Source: Halorubrum sp. DM2
GTDB lineage: Archaea > Halobacteriota > Halobacteria > Halobacteriales > Haloferacaceae
Direction: 5' to 3'
DNA: 64,000 nucleotides
NCBI RefSeq assembly: GCF_901686465.1
Contig: NZ_LR594487.1
Location: 2,521,149 to 2,585,148 of the forward strand
Of the stretch, positions 7,852 to 16,059 are shown in pieces; position 1 is the first letter of the stretch, and every line of letters begins with the position of its first letter. The notes beneath the pieces are model-generated. The model did not search any database, was not told where the DNA came from, and saw nothing but the letters and a program-made list of their open reading frames with translations. The position numbers were made by a program, and so were the translations under genes.

Positions 7852-8766
7852 ATGGCGGGCGACGACGGACCGAAATCTGACGCGGCCGACGACGGACCGG
7901 GAGCCGACGCGGCCGGCGGTCCTCCCGCGGTCACCCGCGTCGAGGTCCCCGTCGACACCCGCGCCCCGGGCGGGACCACGAACGCCTACCTTCTCGACGG
8001 CCTGCTCGTCGACCCCGCGGCCCGGACCGACGCCCTCGACGCGGCGGTCGCGGAGCGCGGGTCGACTGACGCGGTCGCCCCCGACGTCGAAGCGATCGCA
8101 GTCACTCACACGCACCCGGACCACGTCGGGGCTGTCGCAGAGTACGCGGCCGCGACGGGGGCGACCGTCGTCGCCCGCGAGGGCCACGCCGACCGGTTCG
8201 CCGCGGCGACCGGGATCGACCCCGACGAGACGGTCTCCCCGGGCGAGACGGTCGCCGACACCGGAGTTTGGGTCGTCGACACCCCGGGCCACGCACCCGA
8301 CCACGTCGCGTTCGCGGCCGGCGGGCCGGAGGCGGGATCCGAACCGGCGACGAGCGGATCGGGGCGTTCCGTGCTGTGTTGTGGCGACCTCGCGGTCGCC
8401 GAGGGGAGCGTCGCGGTCGCCGCGCCCGAGGGGGACTTGGCCGCGTACCTCGCGAGCCTCGAACGCGTGCGCGACGCCGGTTACGACCGGCTCCTCCCGG
8501 GACACGGCGCGCCGATAGACGACCCGACTGCGACGTGCGACCGACTGATCGAACACCGGCGCGCCCGCGAACGCGACGTGACCGCCGCGATCGACGCCGG
8601 TGCGGCCGACCTCGACGCGGTCGTCGACGGCGCGTACGAGAAGGACCTCTCCGGGGTGCGCGACCTCGCGCTGGCGACAGTCGCCGCGCACGTCGAGAAA
8701 CTGGTCGGCGAGGGACGGATCGACGAAGCGTGGCGCGCGCGGTTGGCGGACGCCGGGTTCGACTGA
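7852..8766 (+). CDS. MBL-fold metallo-hydrolase
   Basis: A 304-residue protein of the glyoxalase II/beta-lactamase-2 type. The metal-binding motif THTHPDHVG (HxHxDH) is near residue 86, the second His is in DTPGHAPDHVAF, the bridging Asp in VLCCGDLAVAEG and the last His in LLPGHGAP. The C-terminus (about 230-304) resembles the small helical, winged-helix-like domain of LACTB2-type enzymes. Substrate is unknown; relatives hydrolyse thioesters or nucleic acids. It directly follows the radical SAM/HhH gene. The first 35 residues are a disordered acidic extension, so the true start could lie slightly later. Confidence 0.85.
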   Translation: MAGDDGPKSDAADDGPGADAAGGPPAVTRVEVPVDTRAPGGTTNAYLLDGLLVDPAARTDALDAAVAERGSTDAVAPDVEAIAVTHTHPDHVGAVAEYAAATGATVVAREGHADRFAAATGIDPDETVSPGETVADTGVWVVDTPGHAPDHVAFAAGGPEAGSEPATSGSGRSVLCCGDLAVAEGSVAVAAPEGDLAAYLASLERVRDAGYDRLLPGHGAPIDDPTATCDRLIEHRRARERDVTAAIDAGAADLDAVVDGAYEKDLSGVRDLALATVAAHVEKLVGEGRIDEAWRARLADAGFD

Positions 8767-8802
8767 TAGCGTCGTCCTCCGCGGGGACGCCTCGGATCCG
8801 CC

Positions 8803-9423
8803 CTACGGCTCCGCTTCTAACTCCGCGACGACCTCCGACAGCGGCGTCTCCGTCACGTCGACGAAGCGCCCGCCCGCTGCGACGATCCCGCCGTCGGTCT
8901 CGGGGTCGTCGCCGACGTGAACGAGTCCGGTCGTGGAGGTCCCGAGCGCCTCCGCCGCGGCCTCGAACGCGGAGGGGTGGGGCTTCCGCCAGCCGCAGCC
9001 GATGCTCGTCGTGACCGCGTCGAACTCGCCGCGGAGCCCCGCCCGTATCAGCGTCCGCGGGACGAGTTCGGGCACGGCGCAGTTCGAGAGCAGCCCCACC
9101 GGGCCGCGCTCGCCCGCGCCGCGGACCGCCTCCAGCGCGCCGTCGCGTCGGGTCACGTCGGGGTCGAACGCCGCGATCACGGCGTGTCTGGCGGCGTTCT
9201 CCGTCACGTCGACGCCGCGGGAGTCGAGCGCGCGGGCGACGTGCGCGGGGAGCGGCACCTCCGCGCCGGCCGGTGCCTCGACGTGTCGCTCGCCGTACGC
9301 GACGTGCCAGTCGTCGGGGACCGCCACGTCGCGTGACTCCAGTTCGCGTGCGACCGCTTCCGCCGGATCCGACGGGTACTCGACGTCGACGAGGGTCCCG
9401 AAGAGATCGAAGGTGACTGCCAC
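8803..9423 (-). CDS. HAD-superfamily hydrolase
   Basis: A 206-residue phosphatase-like protein. Motif I is AVTFDLFGTLVDV right at the N-terminus with the nucleophile Asp, motif II is GLLSNCAVPEL, motif III contains the Lys in GWRKPHPSAFEAAAEAL, and motif IV is VHVGDDPETDGG. A helical cap lies between motifs I and II, typical of subfamily I. I chose the GTG at 9423: the frame stays open 96 nt further upstream, but the extra residues look like non-coding translation and family members begin just before motif I. Substrate unknown; small phosphoesters or phosphosugars are usual. Confidence 0.8.
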   Translation of the reverse strand: MAVTFDLFGTLVDVEYPSDPAEAVARELESRDVAVPDDWHVAYGERHVEAPAGAEVPLPAHVARALDSRGVDVTENAARHAVIAAFDPDVTRRDGALEAVRGAGERGPVGLLSNCAVPELVPRTLIRAGLRGEFDAVTTSIGCGWRKPHPSAFEAAAEALGTSTTGLVHVGDDPETDGGIVAAGGRFVDVTETPLSEVVAELEAEP

Positions 9424-9547
9424 GATACCACCGTTAGGAACAAACCCGGATTGAAGCTGTCGGTCGGTGAAACGGATTCGACGGAAGTCACACGCCGGCG
9501 ATCGCGCGGTGGCAGTCACGCGACGACGCGTCGGAGACGGGCCGCGG

Positions 9548-10024
9548 TCACACCCCGAAGTGAAGCGTGAGAAGCCGGTAGACGCCGGTCACCCACGCGC
9601 ACAGCCACAGCAGCATGAAGCCCGCGACACCGGCGCGGAGTCGCTTCCGCCAGTGGCCCATGTCCTCGTGGATCTCGTCGATGTCGACGTCGAGGTCCTC
9701 GTACGCGTCGGCGTTCCGCTTCGCCTGAAAGATCCGGACGATACCGGTCAGCGCGAACGCCAGCATGGCGTACGCCTGAACGCCGAAGAAGGCGTGGAGG
9801 ATCGCCATGCCCGTCAGCTGATCGAGGACGCGCGGGATCATCCACCCGACGAGGGGGACGGTCGTGAGCAGGAGTCCGGCGACGATGTACCGCAGGTGTC
9901 GCATCAACACGTTCCACGACACCGTCTCGGCGTCGATCATGATCCACGCGCCGTACAGGAGGAAGGGGAGACTCGTCGTCACGGACACCCCGGCCAGCGC
10001 CGCGATGACCGACTCGTCGACCAT
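9548..10024 (-). CDS. Membrane protein linked to the cytochrome b cluster (DUF7321-like)
   Basis: A 158-residue protein with four hydrophobic segments in the first 105 residues, an acidic cytoplasmic loop (KRNADAYEDLDVDIDEIHED) and a final helix (GVAGFMLLWLCAWVTGVYRL). His residues are present in or near helices (MRHLRYIV, MAILHAFFG), which could hold a heme, but this is only suggestive. The ATG at 10024 is preferred over an upstream in-frame start because the added residues are arginine-rich noise. It is divergent from the next gene and sits at the edge of the respiratory cluster; I recall this family as a neighbour of haloarchaeal bc-type genes, DUF number from memory. Confidence 0.78.
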   Translation of the reverse strand: MVDESVIAALAGVSVTTSLPFLLYGAWIMIDAETVSWNVLMRHLRYIVAGLLLTTVPLVGWMIPRVLDQLTGMAILHAFFGVQAYAMLAFALTGIVRIFQAKRNADAYEDLDVDIDEIHEDMGHWRKRLRAGVAGFMLLWLCAWVTGVYRLLTLHFGV

Positions 10025-10140
10025 GCGAGCGACTATGCGCTCCGGCGCGTAAAGCCCCGCGATCCGCGGCCGACGGGCCGGTCTCGTCGCTCGGGCGCGG
10101 ACGAAAACAGTTAGCGTCAGGAGCACGTACCGCCGAAGCG

Positions 10141-11025
10141 ATGGAGGACACCTCGACGCGGTCGGAGTCGGAGTCGCCGCCGGAGGAGCCGGCAGACCCG
10201 GCGTCCGACGGTTCGGGAGACCCGGACGCGGAGACCGAAAACGGTGGGTCCCGCCCGACCGCCTCCGACGGCGCTTCCGAGGACGAGACCGACATCGAGG
10301 CGCTCCGCGAGCGCGTCGAGTCGGAGTACGACTTCGACGACTTCGGTCCCTCGGACATGGCGCAGATGAGCGCCGAGGAGTGGGACGCCGCCTTCGACCC
10401 GGACACGTGGATCACGGGCGACCGGCTCCTCGACCGCGTCGACGCCGAGCTGAAGTCCCGGATCGCGACCCGGGACGTGTTCGGGGTCCTAGAGCGCGTC
10501 CGCGAGGACGGCGAGGAGCGGATCCTCGTCTACTCCGACGAGGGGTACGCGATCATCCGCCCCACCGGCGAGGTGCGCGGCGAGGGGACGGTCCTCCGCG
10601 ACATCGAACCCGTCGTCGCGCTCGCGGCGATGGACTCCTACGAGGTGCCCGAGCCGCCCGACGACTGGTCGCTCCCCCATCCGGACAGCGTCCCGGAGGG
10701 GTCCGGCGAGTTCGGCAACCTCGTGATACAGGTCGTCGCCGCGATTCAGGTGCTGGCCGGCATCGCCCTCCTCGTCGCGAGCGCCGTCGCCGACCTCGGG
10801 ACCATCGTCGCGCCGGCGATGGGTATCGTCTTCCTGCTCGTCGGCGGGTTCCTGTTCGCGATGGTGGCGAACGCGCGGCTCTCCGACCGGTTCCGTTCGG
10901 AGGAGTACCGGGACCGACTGCGGGCGCTCCGCGAGGCCAAAGAGCGGCCCGAGTTCGTTCCCGTCGAGGACGGCGTCGTGACCGACGAGGCCCCCGACGA
11001 GAGCGACCGCGGCCGAGACGGATAA
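10141..11025 (+). CDS. Cluster membrane protein with acidic N-terminus (DUF7319-like)
   Basis: A 294-residue protein. Residues 1-75 are a disordered acidic and Ser/Pro-rich tail. Residues about 80-170 form a soluble domain (TWITGDRLLDRVDAEL, then a strand-rich part ILVYSDEGYAIIRPTG). Two close transmembrane helices follow around residues 197-245 (VAAIQVLAGIALLVASAV and IVAPAMGIVFLLVGGFLF), and the C-terminus is charged. No cofactor motif or cysteine is seen. It leads the rightward respiratory gene set, with about 95 bp before the halocyanin gene. Role unknown; the position argues for an assembly or accessory subunit of the cytochrome complex. Confidence 0.78.
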   Translation: MEDTSTRSESESPPEEPADPASDGSGDPDAETENGGSRPTASDGASEDETDIEALRERVESEYDFDDFGPSDMAQMSAEEWDAAFDPDTWITGDRLLDRVDAELKSRIATRDVFGVLERVREDGEERILVYSDEGYAIIRPTGEVRGEGTVLRDIEPVVALAAMDSYEVPEPPDDWSLPHPDSVPEGSGEFGNLVIQVVAAIQVLAGIALLVASAVADLGTIVAPAMGIVFLLVGGFLFAMVANARLSDRFRSEEYRDRLRALREAKERPEFVPVEDGVVTDEAPDESDRGRDG

Positions 11026-11088
11026 TCCGCCGATTTCGGCGGTCTCAGGCCCCGCAACTCCCTCCACGTCGGCGGTTTCAGTCGGTGG

Positions 11089-11095
11089 GTTTAAG
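11089..11095 (+). promoter_or_regulatory. TATA-like box before the halocyanin gene
   Basis: GTTTAAG lies 26-32 nt before the ATG at 11121, so the halocyanin and the downstream cytochrome genes can be transcribed from their own leaderless start. Confidence 0.5.
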
Positions 11096-11120
11096 CGGAC
11101 CCCGTCCTGAGGGAAACTGT

Positions 11121-11762
11121 ATGAAAAGGCGGGACTTCGTGCGGACGGCCGGCGGCGCGACCGCCGCCGTCGCGGCCTCCGCCGGGGCGACCGGAACGGC
11201 GGCTGCACAGGAAGTGGAACCCGACTGGCCGAGCGCCGCGTCGGGCGGGAACGTCGGGTCCTACACCGACGCCCGCGGCCAAGACGAGGTGACCATCTCG
11301 GTCGGGGCCGGCAGCAGCGGCCTCGCGTTCGACCCGACGTTGGTGTGGGTCGACGAGGGAACGACGATCGTCTGGGAGTGGACGGGTAACGGCGGCGATC
11401 ACAACGTCGTCGCACAAGAGGGACCGGCGAGCCTCGACAGTGGGAGCGCGGTCGGCGAGGAAGGGTATACCTACGAGTACGAGACCACCGGCGAGGACGC
11501 TGGCATCACCCACTACGCCTGCGTGCCCCACACCGCGGTCGGCATGCACGGCGGCATCGCCGTCGGCGAGGACGTCGCGACCGTCGAGGTCGGCGGCGCA
11601 AACACCGGATGGCCGGAGGATATCGCCTACGTCGGCGTCCCGCTTCACGCCCACTGGGTCGGTATCTCCGCGATCCTCGGGATCGGCCTGACGTTCGTGT
11701 TCACGTTCTACATGCTCAAGTACGGCGAGTCGGCCCACACCGGCCACGGGGGTGCGAGATGA
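11121..11762 (+). CDS. Membrane-anchored halocyanin-domain protein
   Basis: A 213-residue blue copper protein. It has a twin-arginine signal (MKRRDFVRTAGG), then a cupredoxin domain with all four type-1 copper ligands: His94 (GGDHNVV), Cys134, His137 and Met142 (HYACVPHTAVGMHG). Unusually for a plain halocyanin, a C-terminal transmembrane helix follows at about residues 178-199 (VGISAILGIGLTFVFTFYML), so the copper site should sit on the outer face of the membrane. It overlaps the next gene by ATGA and precedes cytochrome b, so it likely passes electrons to or from the quinol-oxidising complex. The start at 11121 is set by the Tat motif and the TATA-like box. Confidence 0.92.
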   Translation: MKRRDFVRTAGGATAAVAASAGATGTAAAQEVEPDWPSAASGGNVGSYTDARGQDEVTISVGAGSSGLAFDPTLVWVDEGTTIVWEWTGNGGDHNVVAQEGPASLDSGSAVGEEGYTYEYETTGEDAGITHYACVPHTAVGMHGGIAVGEDVATVEVGGANTGWPEDIAYVGVPLHAHWVGISAILGIGLTFVFTFYMLKYGESAHTGHGGAR

Positions 11763-12148
11763 GTTCCGGCGGCTCCTCGTACGGCGACATCCACCGCTAC
11801 GAGCCGGCCCGCGAGAGTACCGCGGCCGCGATCGCGATCGTCCTCCTGACGGTCATCGAGGTCGTCTTCGTGGCGCTTTTCACCTACGGGCTGATGTCCG
11901 CGTGGGCGTCGACGGAGGCGGGGAACATGTACGTCGGCGCGCTGCTGGCGCTCATCTTCATCGACCTCGCGTTCATCCTCCTGCTCTACCGGAAGGAGTT
12001 CCTCCCGGACGTGATGATAGTCAAGAAGCGCCGCCGTAAGTGGGAGGACCTGTACGTCCGCGAGGAGGACAAGGAGGGCGACGGCATCGACACCGGCAAC
12101 CTCGCGGAGACGTTGAAGCGGGCGGTGTACCCGTACTACAAGAAGTGA
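11759..12148 (+). CDS. Two-helix membrane subunit of the cytochrome b cluster (DUF7318-like)
   Basis: A 129-residue protein with two helices at about residues 23-46 and 56-75 (MYVGALLALIFIDLAFILLLY) and a basic, then acidic, cytoplasmic C-terminus ending in YPYYKK. Its ATG overlaps the halocyanin stop and its stop lies 7 nt before the cytochrome b gene, so it is made with both. No redox motif is visible. It is probably a small structural subunit of the complex; this is inferred from location only. Confidence 0.8.
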   Translation: MSSGGSSYGDIHRYEPARESTAAAIAIVLLTVIEVVFVALFTYGLMSAWASTEAGNMYVGALLALIFIDLAFILLLYRKEFLPDVMIVKKRRRKWEDLYVREEDKEGDGIDTGNLAETLKRAVYPYYKK

Positions 12149-12155
12149 TTCGACA

Positions 12156-12965
12156 ATGAGTCTGAAAAAACAAGACGACATGGACCACAACGCGTGGCTC
12201 AAGAGTCAGGACCTCACCGCCATCGAGACGGTGTTCCTGACCACGCTCATCTGGCTGGACAAGCGGCTCCGCATCGTCGACTACCTCGAACTGCTGGAGA
12301 CGATGTACTACCGCGCGAACCTCCAGATGCCAAAGAGCCACACCGAGCAGTACGACCTCGACAACAAGTTCTGGTACTGGTACCCGCTGTACTCGCTCGG
12401 GTCCCTCTCGATCATCGCGTACCTGCTTGCGGCGGTGTCCGGCGCGATGCTCGGATTCTACTACGCGCCATCTACCGCCGGGGCAGCCGCGCAGGGCGAC
12501 CCCACCGCGGCGTACGACTCGATGGTGATGATCATGAAAGACGTCCAGTTCGGCTTCATGCTCCGGTCGATCCACCGCTGGGCGGCGCAATTCATGGTCG
12601 CGGCGGTGTTCCTCCACATGCTGCGCGTCTACTTCACCGGCGCGTACAAGGAGCCGCGCGAGGTCAACTGGATCCTCGGCGTCGTGCTCATCGCCCTGAC
12701 GCTCCTGTTCGGCTTCTCCGGGTACGTCCTGCCGTGGAAGCAGCTGTCCTTCTGGGCGGCGCAGATCGGCGTCGAACTGGCGCTCGCGACGCCGCTGGTC
12801 GGCGAGTGGGCGGCCCAGCTGCTGTTCGGCGGGTTCACCCTCGGACAGGCGACGCTCGTGAGAATGTACATCCTGCACGTGTTCGTGCTGCCGTTCGTGG
12901 TCACCGCGCTCATCGCCATCCACGTCGGCATCGTCTGGGTGCAGGGAATTGCGGAACCGCACTAA
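12156..12965 (+). CDS. Cytochrome b, N-terminal (b6-like) subunit
   Basis: A 269-residue membrane protein equivalent to the N-terminal half of bc1 cytochrome b or to cytochrome b6. The four heme-axial histidines are visible with canonical spacing: His140 and His154 (13 residues between, SIHRWAAQFMVAAVFLHML) and His241 and His256 (14 residues between, LHVFVLPFVVTALIAIHV). GYVLPW lies in the Q-cycle region. The first 70 residues are a soluble helical extension. The protein should hold the two b hemes of a quinol-oxidising complex. The next gene gives the C-terminal half, so cytochrome b is split as in b6f-type complexes. Confidence 0.94.
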   Translation: MSLKKQDDMDHNAWLKSQDLTAIETVFLTTLIWLDKRLRIVDYLELLETMYYRANLQMPKSHTEQYDLDNKFWYWYPLYSLGSLSIIAYLLAAVSGAMLGFYYAPSTAGAAAQGDPTAAYDSMVMIMKDVQFGFMLRSIHRWAAQFMVAAVFLHMLRVYFTGAYKEPREVNWILGVVLIALTLLFGFSGYVLPWKQLSFWAAQIGVELALATPLVGEWAAQLLFGGFTLGQATLVRMYILHVFVLPFVVTALIAIHVGIVWVQGIAEPH

Positions 12966-12969
12966 TCCA

Positions 12970-13788
12970 ATGACCGACACCACCACCACCACGACCGACG
13001 ACCGCACCGACGAGCGAGCGCGGACGGACGGCGGCACCGACGAGGCGGCACGCACCGACGGCGGGCCGCCGGCGACGGTCCCGCCGGACGACGAGACGCC
13101 GACCTGGTCCGAGCGCAAGGAGCGAAGCCAAGGGCTCGCACAGCTCACCTACCAGTACTTCGAGCGCTCTCGGCGCGAGGACGAGGACCTGCGCACGGAG
13201 TCGACGTACGTCGAGCGCGACGTGCTCGGCTTCCCGACGTGGCCCCACGAGACGATCCGGAACCTCGCTATCACCTCCTTTTTCCTCGGGATCATCCTGC
13301 TCGTGGCCGCGATCCTCCCGTCGCACTTCGGGGATCCGGCGAACCCCGGCTCCACGCCGGCGATCATCCTGCCCGACTGGTACCTCTACTGGTCGTTCGG
13401 CCTGCTGAAGCTCGACCCGATCAACCCCGACCTCGCGGTGCTCGGCGGCAACATCGTCATGTCCAACGAGCTGCTCGGGCTCATCGCTCACGGGGCCATC
13501 TTCGGCGTCATCACGCTCGTCCCCTTCCTCAACAAGGGGAACGCGCGACGGCCCGTCGAGGAGCCGGGTTGGGCCGCGCTCGGAGTCGCCGGCGTCATCC
13601 TGGCGATCACGCTGGCGGCGCTCGCCATCCAGAACTTCTTCCCGGTCCAGCTCGAGCTGCTGTTCTCGCTCGTGTTCATGCTCCCGGTAGCGGGCGGCGT
13701 CGTCACCTACGCGGTGTTGAAAACGATGCGTGAGGGGTACATGTACGACCTCAACCGCCGGTACTACATGCTCCGGCCGCCGAAGTAA
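12970..13788 (+). CDS. Cytochrome b, C-terminal (subunit IV-like)
   Basis: A 272-residue protein. Residues 1-75 are a Thr/Asp-rich disordered tail; the membrane part starts near residue 92 and carries the quinol-site loop as PDWYLYW (residues 135-141), the counterpart of the PEWY motif with Asp for Glu. Three or four helices follow, as in subunit IV or the last helices of cytochrome b. The ATG at 12970 is 4 nt after the stop of the previous gene; an earlier in-frame start at 12949 would overlap and is less likely. Together with the preceding gene it forms the membrane core of the complex. Confidence 0.92.
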   Translation: MTDTTTTTTDDRTDERARTDGGTDEAARTDGGPPATVPPDDETPTWSERKERSQGLAQLTYQYFERSRREDEDLRTESTYVERDVLGFPTWPHETIRNLAITSFFLGIILLVAAILPSHFGDPANPGSTPAIILPDWYLYWSFGLLKLDPINPDLAVLGGNIVMSNELLGLIAHGAIFGVITLVPFLNKGNARRPVEEPGWAALGVAGVILAITLAALAIQNFFPVQLELLFSLVFMLPVAGGVVTYAVLKTMREGYMYDLNRRYYMLRPPK

Positions 13789-13875
13789 CGGCCGAGAACG
13801 GCACTCCATCCCCGACCGCGCCGTAATTCCGACGTTCACCGTCTCCACCCGCCGTTCCGACGCTCCGTGTCACCA

Positions 13876-14307
13876 ATGTCATCCGCATCAGACGACGACT
13901 CCTCGCAGGCGTTCGACGAGACCGGCGACCCGATCGCCCGGGACGACGACGCCGACCCGCGCAACGAACCGACCGGTCCGCAGCAGGGACCGAGCGGCCG
14001 CGAGGTCGTCGTCCCGTTCAGGCTGTACAAGGCGGTGACCGTCTTCTCGACGCTCGCCGCGGTGGTGACCTACTTCGTCGGGTTCACCCTCATCGACGCC
14101 GCGACGCTTCAGATCAGCTTCATCCGGACGACCATCGTCTACCTGCTCGACAACGCCGGCATCCTGCCGCCGGAGGACGTACTTGTGGCGATACTGGCGA
14201 TCACCGGCGTCGGGTTCATCGTCCTCGGAACCGCCGTGTACGTCCTCGGAACCCGGTTCCGCGGACAGGGGATGGGAAAGTCTCAAGACGACTCCAACGA
14301 AACGTGA
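13876..14307 (+). CDS. Two-helix cluster membrane protein (DUF7315-like)
   Basis: A 143-residue protein with a disordered acidic N-terminus (about 45 residues), a helix at about 56-76 (VFSTLAAVVTYFVGFTLI) and a second at about 106-131 (LVAILAITGVGFIVLGTAVYVLG). No cofactor motif is seen. The ATG at 13876 is used rather than a GTG 9 nt earlier. The stop is 4 nt before the next small gene, and the gap from cytochrome b is about 87 nt, so it belongs to the same gene set. Accessory role inferred from context only. Confidence 0.78.
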   Translation: MSSASDDDSSQAFDETGDPIARDDDADPRNEPTGPQQGPSGREVVVPFRLYKAVTVFSTLAAVVTYFVGFTLIDAATLQISFIRTTIVYLLDNAGILPPEDVLVAILAITGVGFIVLGTAVYVLGTRFRGQGMGKSQDDSNET

Positions 14308-14311
14308 GATA

Positions 14312-14590
14312 ATGGCAGACGAGTTCATGAAGGGCTTCGCCCTGTTCACGATCGGCGGTCTCGGGTGGATCACCTTCGGCGGCTGGTACCGGACCCCGTC
14401 GTACTACGAGGTGGTTCAGCTCGTGAACCCGGCGGAAGGCGTGAACACGGCGTACGGCGAGGTCGGACTGCTCGCGGGCGACATGTTCTTCTGGTTGATG
14501 ATTCTCGGGGCACTGACGTTCTGGGTGCTGATCCCGGCCAGCCGGCAGCTCCGAGACTCCCTCAGCGACGACGACGCGGCCGCGAACTGA
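14312..14590 (+). CDS. Small cluster membrane protein (DUF7314-like)
   Basis: A 92-residue protein with a first short helix (GFALFTIGGLGWITFGGWY, residues 7-25) and a second helix at about 55-74 (DMFFWLMILGALTFWVLIP). Tail is acidic. ATG lies 4 nt after the previous stop. It is the last of the run of tightly packed respiratory genes. Unknown function; likely a small subunit or stabiliser of the cytochrome b complex. Confidence 0.75.
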   Translation: MADEFMKGFALFTIGGLGWITFGGWYRTPSYYEVVQLVNPAEGVNTAYGEVGLLAGDMFFWLMILGALTFWVLIPASRQLRDSLSDDDAAAN

Positions 14591-14698
14591 ACGCACGCCC
14601 CCTCGTCCTGCTGCTCTCTTCCTCGGGAGTTCCACCCGGGGCCCGGTGACCGCCGATGAACCGGGAGCTTTTCACCTCCGCTCGCCCCACCCTCGCGC

Positions 14699-15451
14699 AT
14701 GAGTGAGCCGACGCGCCGCCTCGCGGTTCTCGGCGACGGCGAGCCGGCAGCGGCGATGCGGTCGGCGGCGACCGCAACGGGCGCACGTCTCGTCGACCCC
14801 GCCGAGAGCGATGCGATCGTCGCCGTCGGAGACGCCGCGCTGTGGGACGCTGCGCGCGCGGTCGCGAGCGCGGACGCGCGCTCGGTTCCGATCCTCCCGG
14901 TCGGGGACGGCCGCTACGCCGTCGACGCGGACCTCGCGGTCGACCGTCTCGACGCCGTCGTCGCCGGTCTCGGCGGATCCGAGGCGTCGCTCGACGGATT
15001 CGCGTGCGTCGCCCATCCGGTCCTCGCGGTCGACGGCGCGGGGGACGGTCGGCGTCATTTCGCGGCGGCGAACGTCGCGTTCGTGACGGCGACGCCCGCC
15101 CGGATCTCGGAGTACGAGATCGCGTTCCTCGACGGCGAGTCGGTCTCGGTGCGCGCGGACGGAGCCGTGGTCGCCACACCGCTCGGCAGCGACGGGTACG
15201 CGGCCGCGGCCGGCGGCCCGGTGGTGTCGCCGGGGGGCGGACTCGCCGTCGTCCCCGTCGCACCGTTCACTACGCGCCCCGACACGTGGGTCGTGACGGA
15301 CGGCGTCCGCGTCACCGTCGAGCGCGAGGAGGAGCCGGTCGCGCTGGTCGTCGACGGGACGCGCCGCGGGACCGTCGAGCCGCACCGGACGGTTCGGGTC
15401 GAGACCGCGACGACCGTCGATCTCCTCTCGCCGACGGTCGAGAGCGGCTGA
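14699..15451 (+). CDS. Degenerate NAD kinase homologue
   Basis: A 250-residue protein. The C-terminal half matches the NAD kinase beta domain: ARISEYEIAFLDGE, then ADGAVVATPLGSDGYAAAAG with GSDGYAAAAGGPVV at 163-176, which corresponds to the family motif GSTAYxxSAGGPIV. The N-terminal half is short, and the family's GGDGT motif, which binds the phosphate donor and supplies the catalytic Asp, is not present; the equivalent strand reads AIVAVGDAALW (39-49). It is therefore probably not an active kinase, or acts differently. It lies at the end of the cytochrome b gene set with about 110 nt of gap, which suggests a nucleotide-sensing or accessory role, but this is a guess. Confidence 0.78.
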   Translation: MSEPTRRLAVLGDGEPAAAMRSAATATGARLVDPAESDAIVAVGDAALWDAARAVASADARSVPILPVGDGRYAVDADLAVDRLDAVVAGLGGSEASLDGFACVAHPVLAVDGAGDGRRHFAAANVAFVTATPARISEYEIAFLDGESVSVRADGAVVATPLGSDGYAAAAGGPVVSPGGGLAVVPVAPFTTRPDTWVVTDGVRVTVEREEEPVALVVDGTRRGTVEPHRTVRVETATTVDLLSPTVESG

Positions 15452-15543
15452 GCGCCGACGCGGTCCGGTCCCTGCTCGCGACGACACATCCGCCTCACGG
15501 GCGCGCCGATCGGAAACACTCTAATACGTCGTGAACGGAAGTG

Positions 15544-15993
15544 ATGGATATGGACCCACTGCAGTTCCTCGTTCCCCTCGGCTGGCTGTCGGCCGTCGGG
15601 CCGGTGCTGCCGTACGCGATCTTCGTGATGACCGTCGCGAACCTCGCGACCCGGCACCTCGCACACAGGCGGCACGTCGAACAGGGCCAAGACGCCGACA
15701 GCGTGGAGGCGTACAACCCCCACGTGTTCACCAACGTCGGACTCGTCCTGCTGTGTTTCCTGTTCATCCTCGATTCCCCGGTCAGCGGGACGATCCTGTC
15801 GGTGCTCGTGCTCGCGATGTTCATCGCAGACTTCTTCGAACTGGAGGCCCGGAACGTCGAGGCGCGCAATGACATGGAGATAGAGGCACCGAAAAGCTCG
15901 ATCGCCGCCTCGCTCGTCGTGCTGGTGTGGTCGTCGTACTACGCGCTCTTCTTCGTCATCGAAGGGATCTGGAACCAGTTCGTCGTCGCCTGA
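15544..15993 (+). CDS. Membrane protein after the respiratory cluster (DUF7313-like)
   Basis: A 149-residue protein with four hydrophobic segments: about 10-34, 62-80, 84-98 and 121-142 (AASLVVLVWSSYYALFFVIEG). A His-rich loop (RHLAHRRHVEQGQ) follows the first helix. ATG at 15544 is preceded by an in-frame GTG; both are possible. I see no catalytic motif. It closes the respiratory neighbourhood on the plus strand and meets the M28 peptidase gene convergently. Confidence 0.75.
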   Translation: MDMDPLQFLVPLGWLSAVGPVLPYAIFVMTVANLATRHLAHRRHVEQGQDADSVEAYNPHVFTNVGLVLLCFLFILDSPVSGTILSVLVLAMFIADFFELEARNVEARNDMEIEAPKSSIAASLVVLVWSSYYALFFVIEGIWNQFVVA

Positions 15994-16059
15994 CGAGGTC
16001 GGCGTTCGACCCCGTCGGCTCCCCGCCTTCCCGACTCGCCCTCTTCCGCTCCGCGTTCG

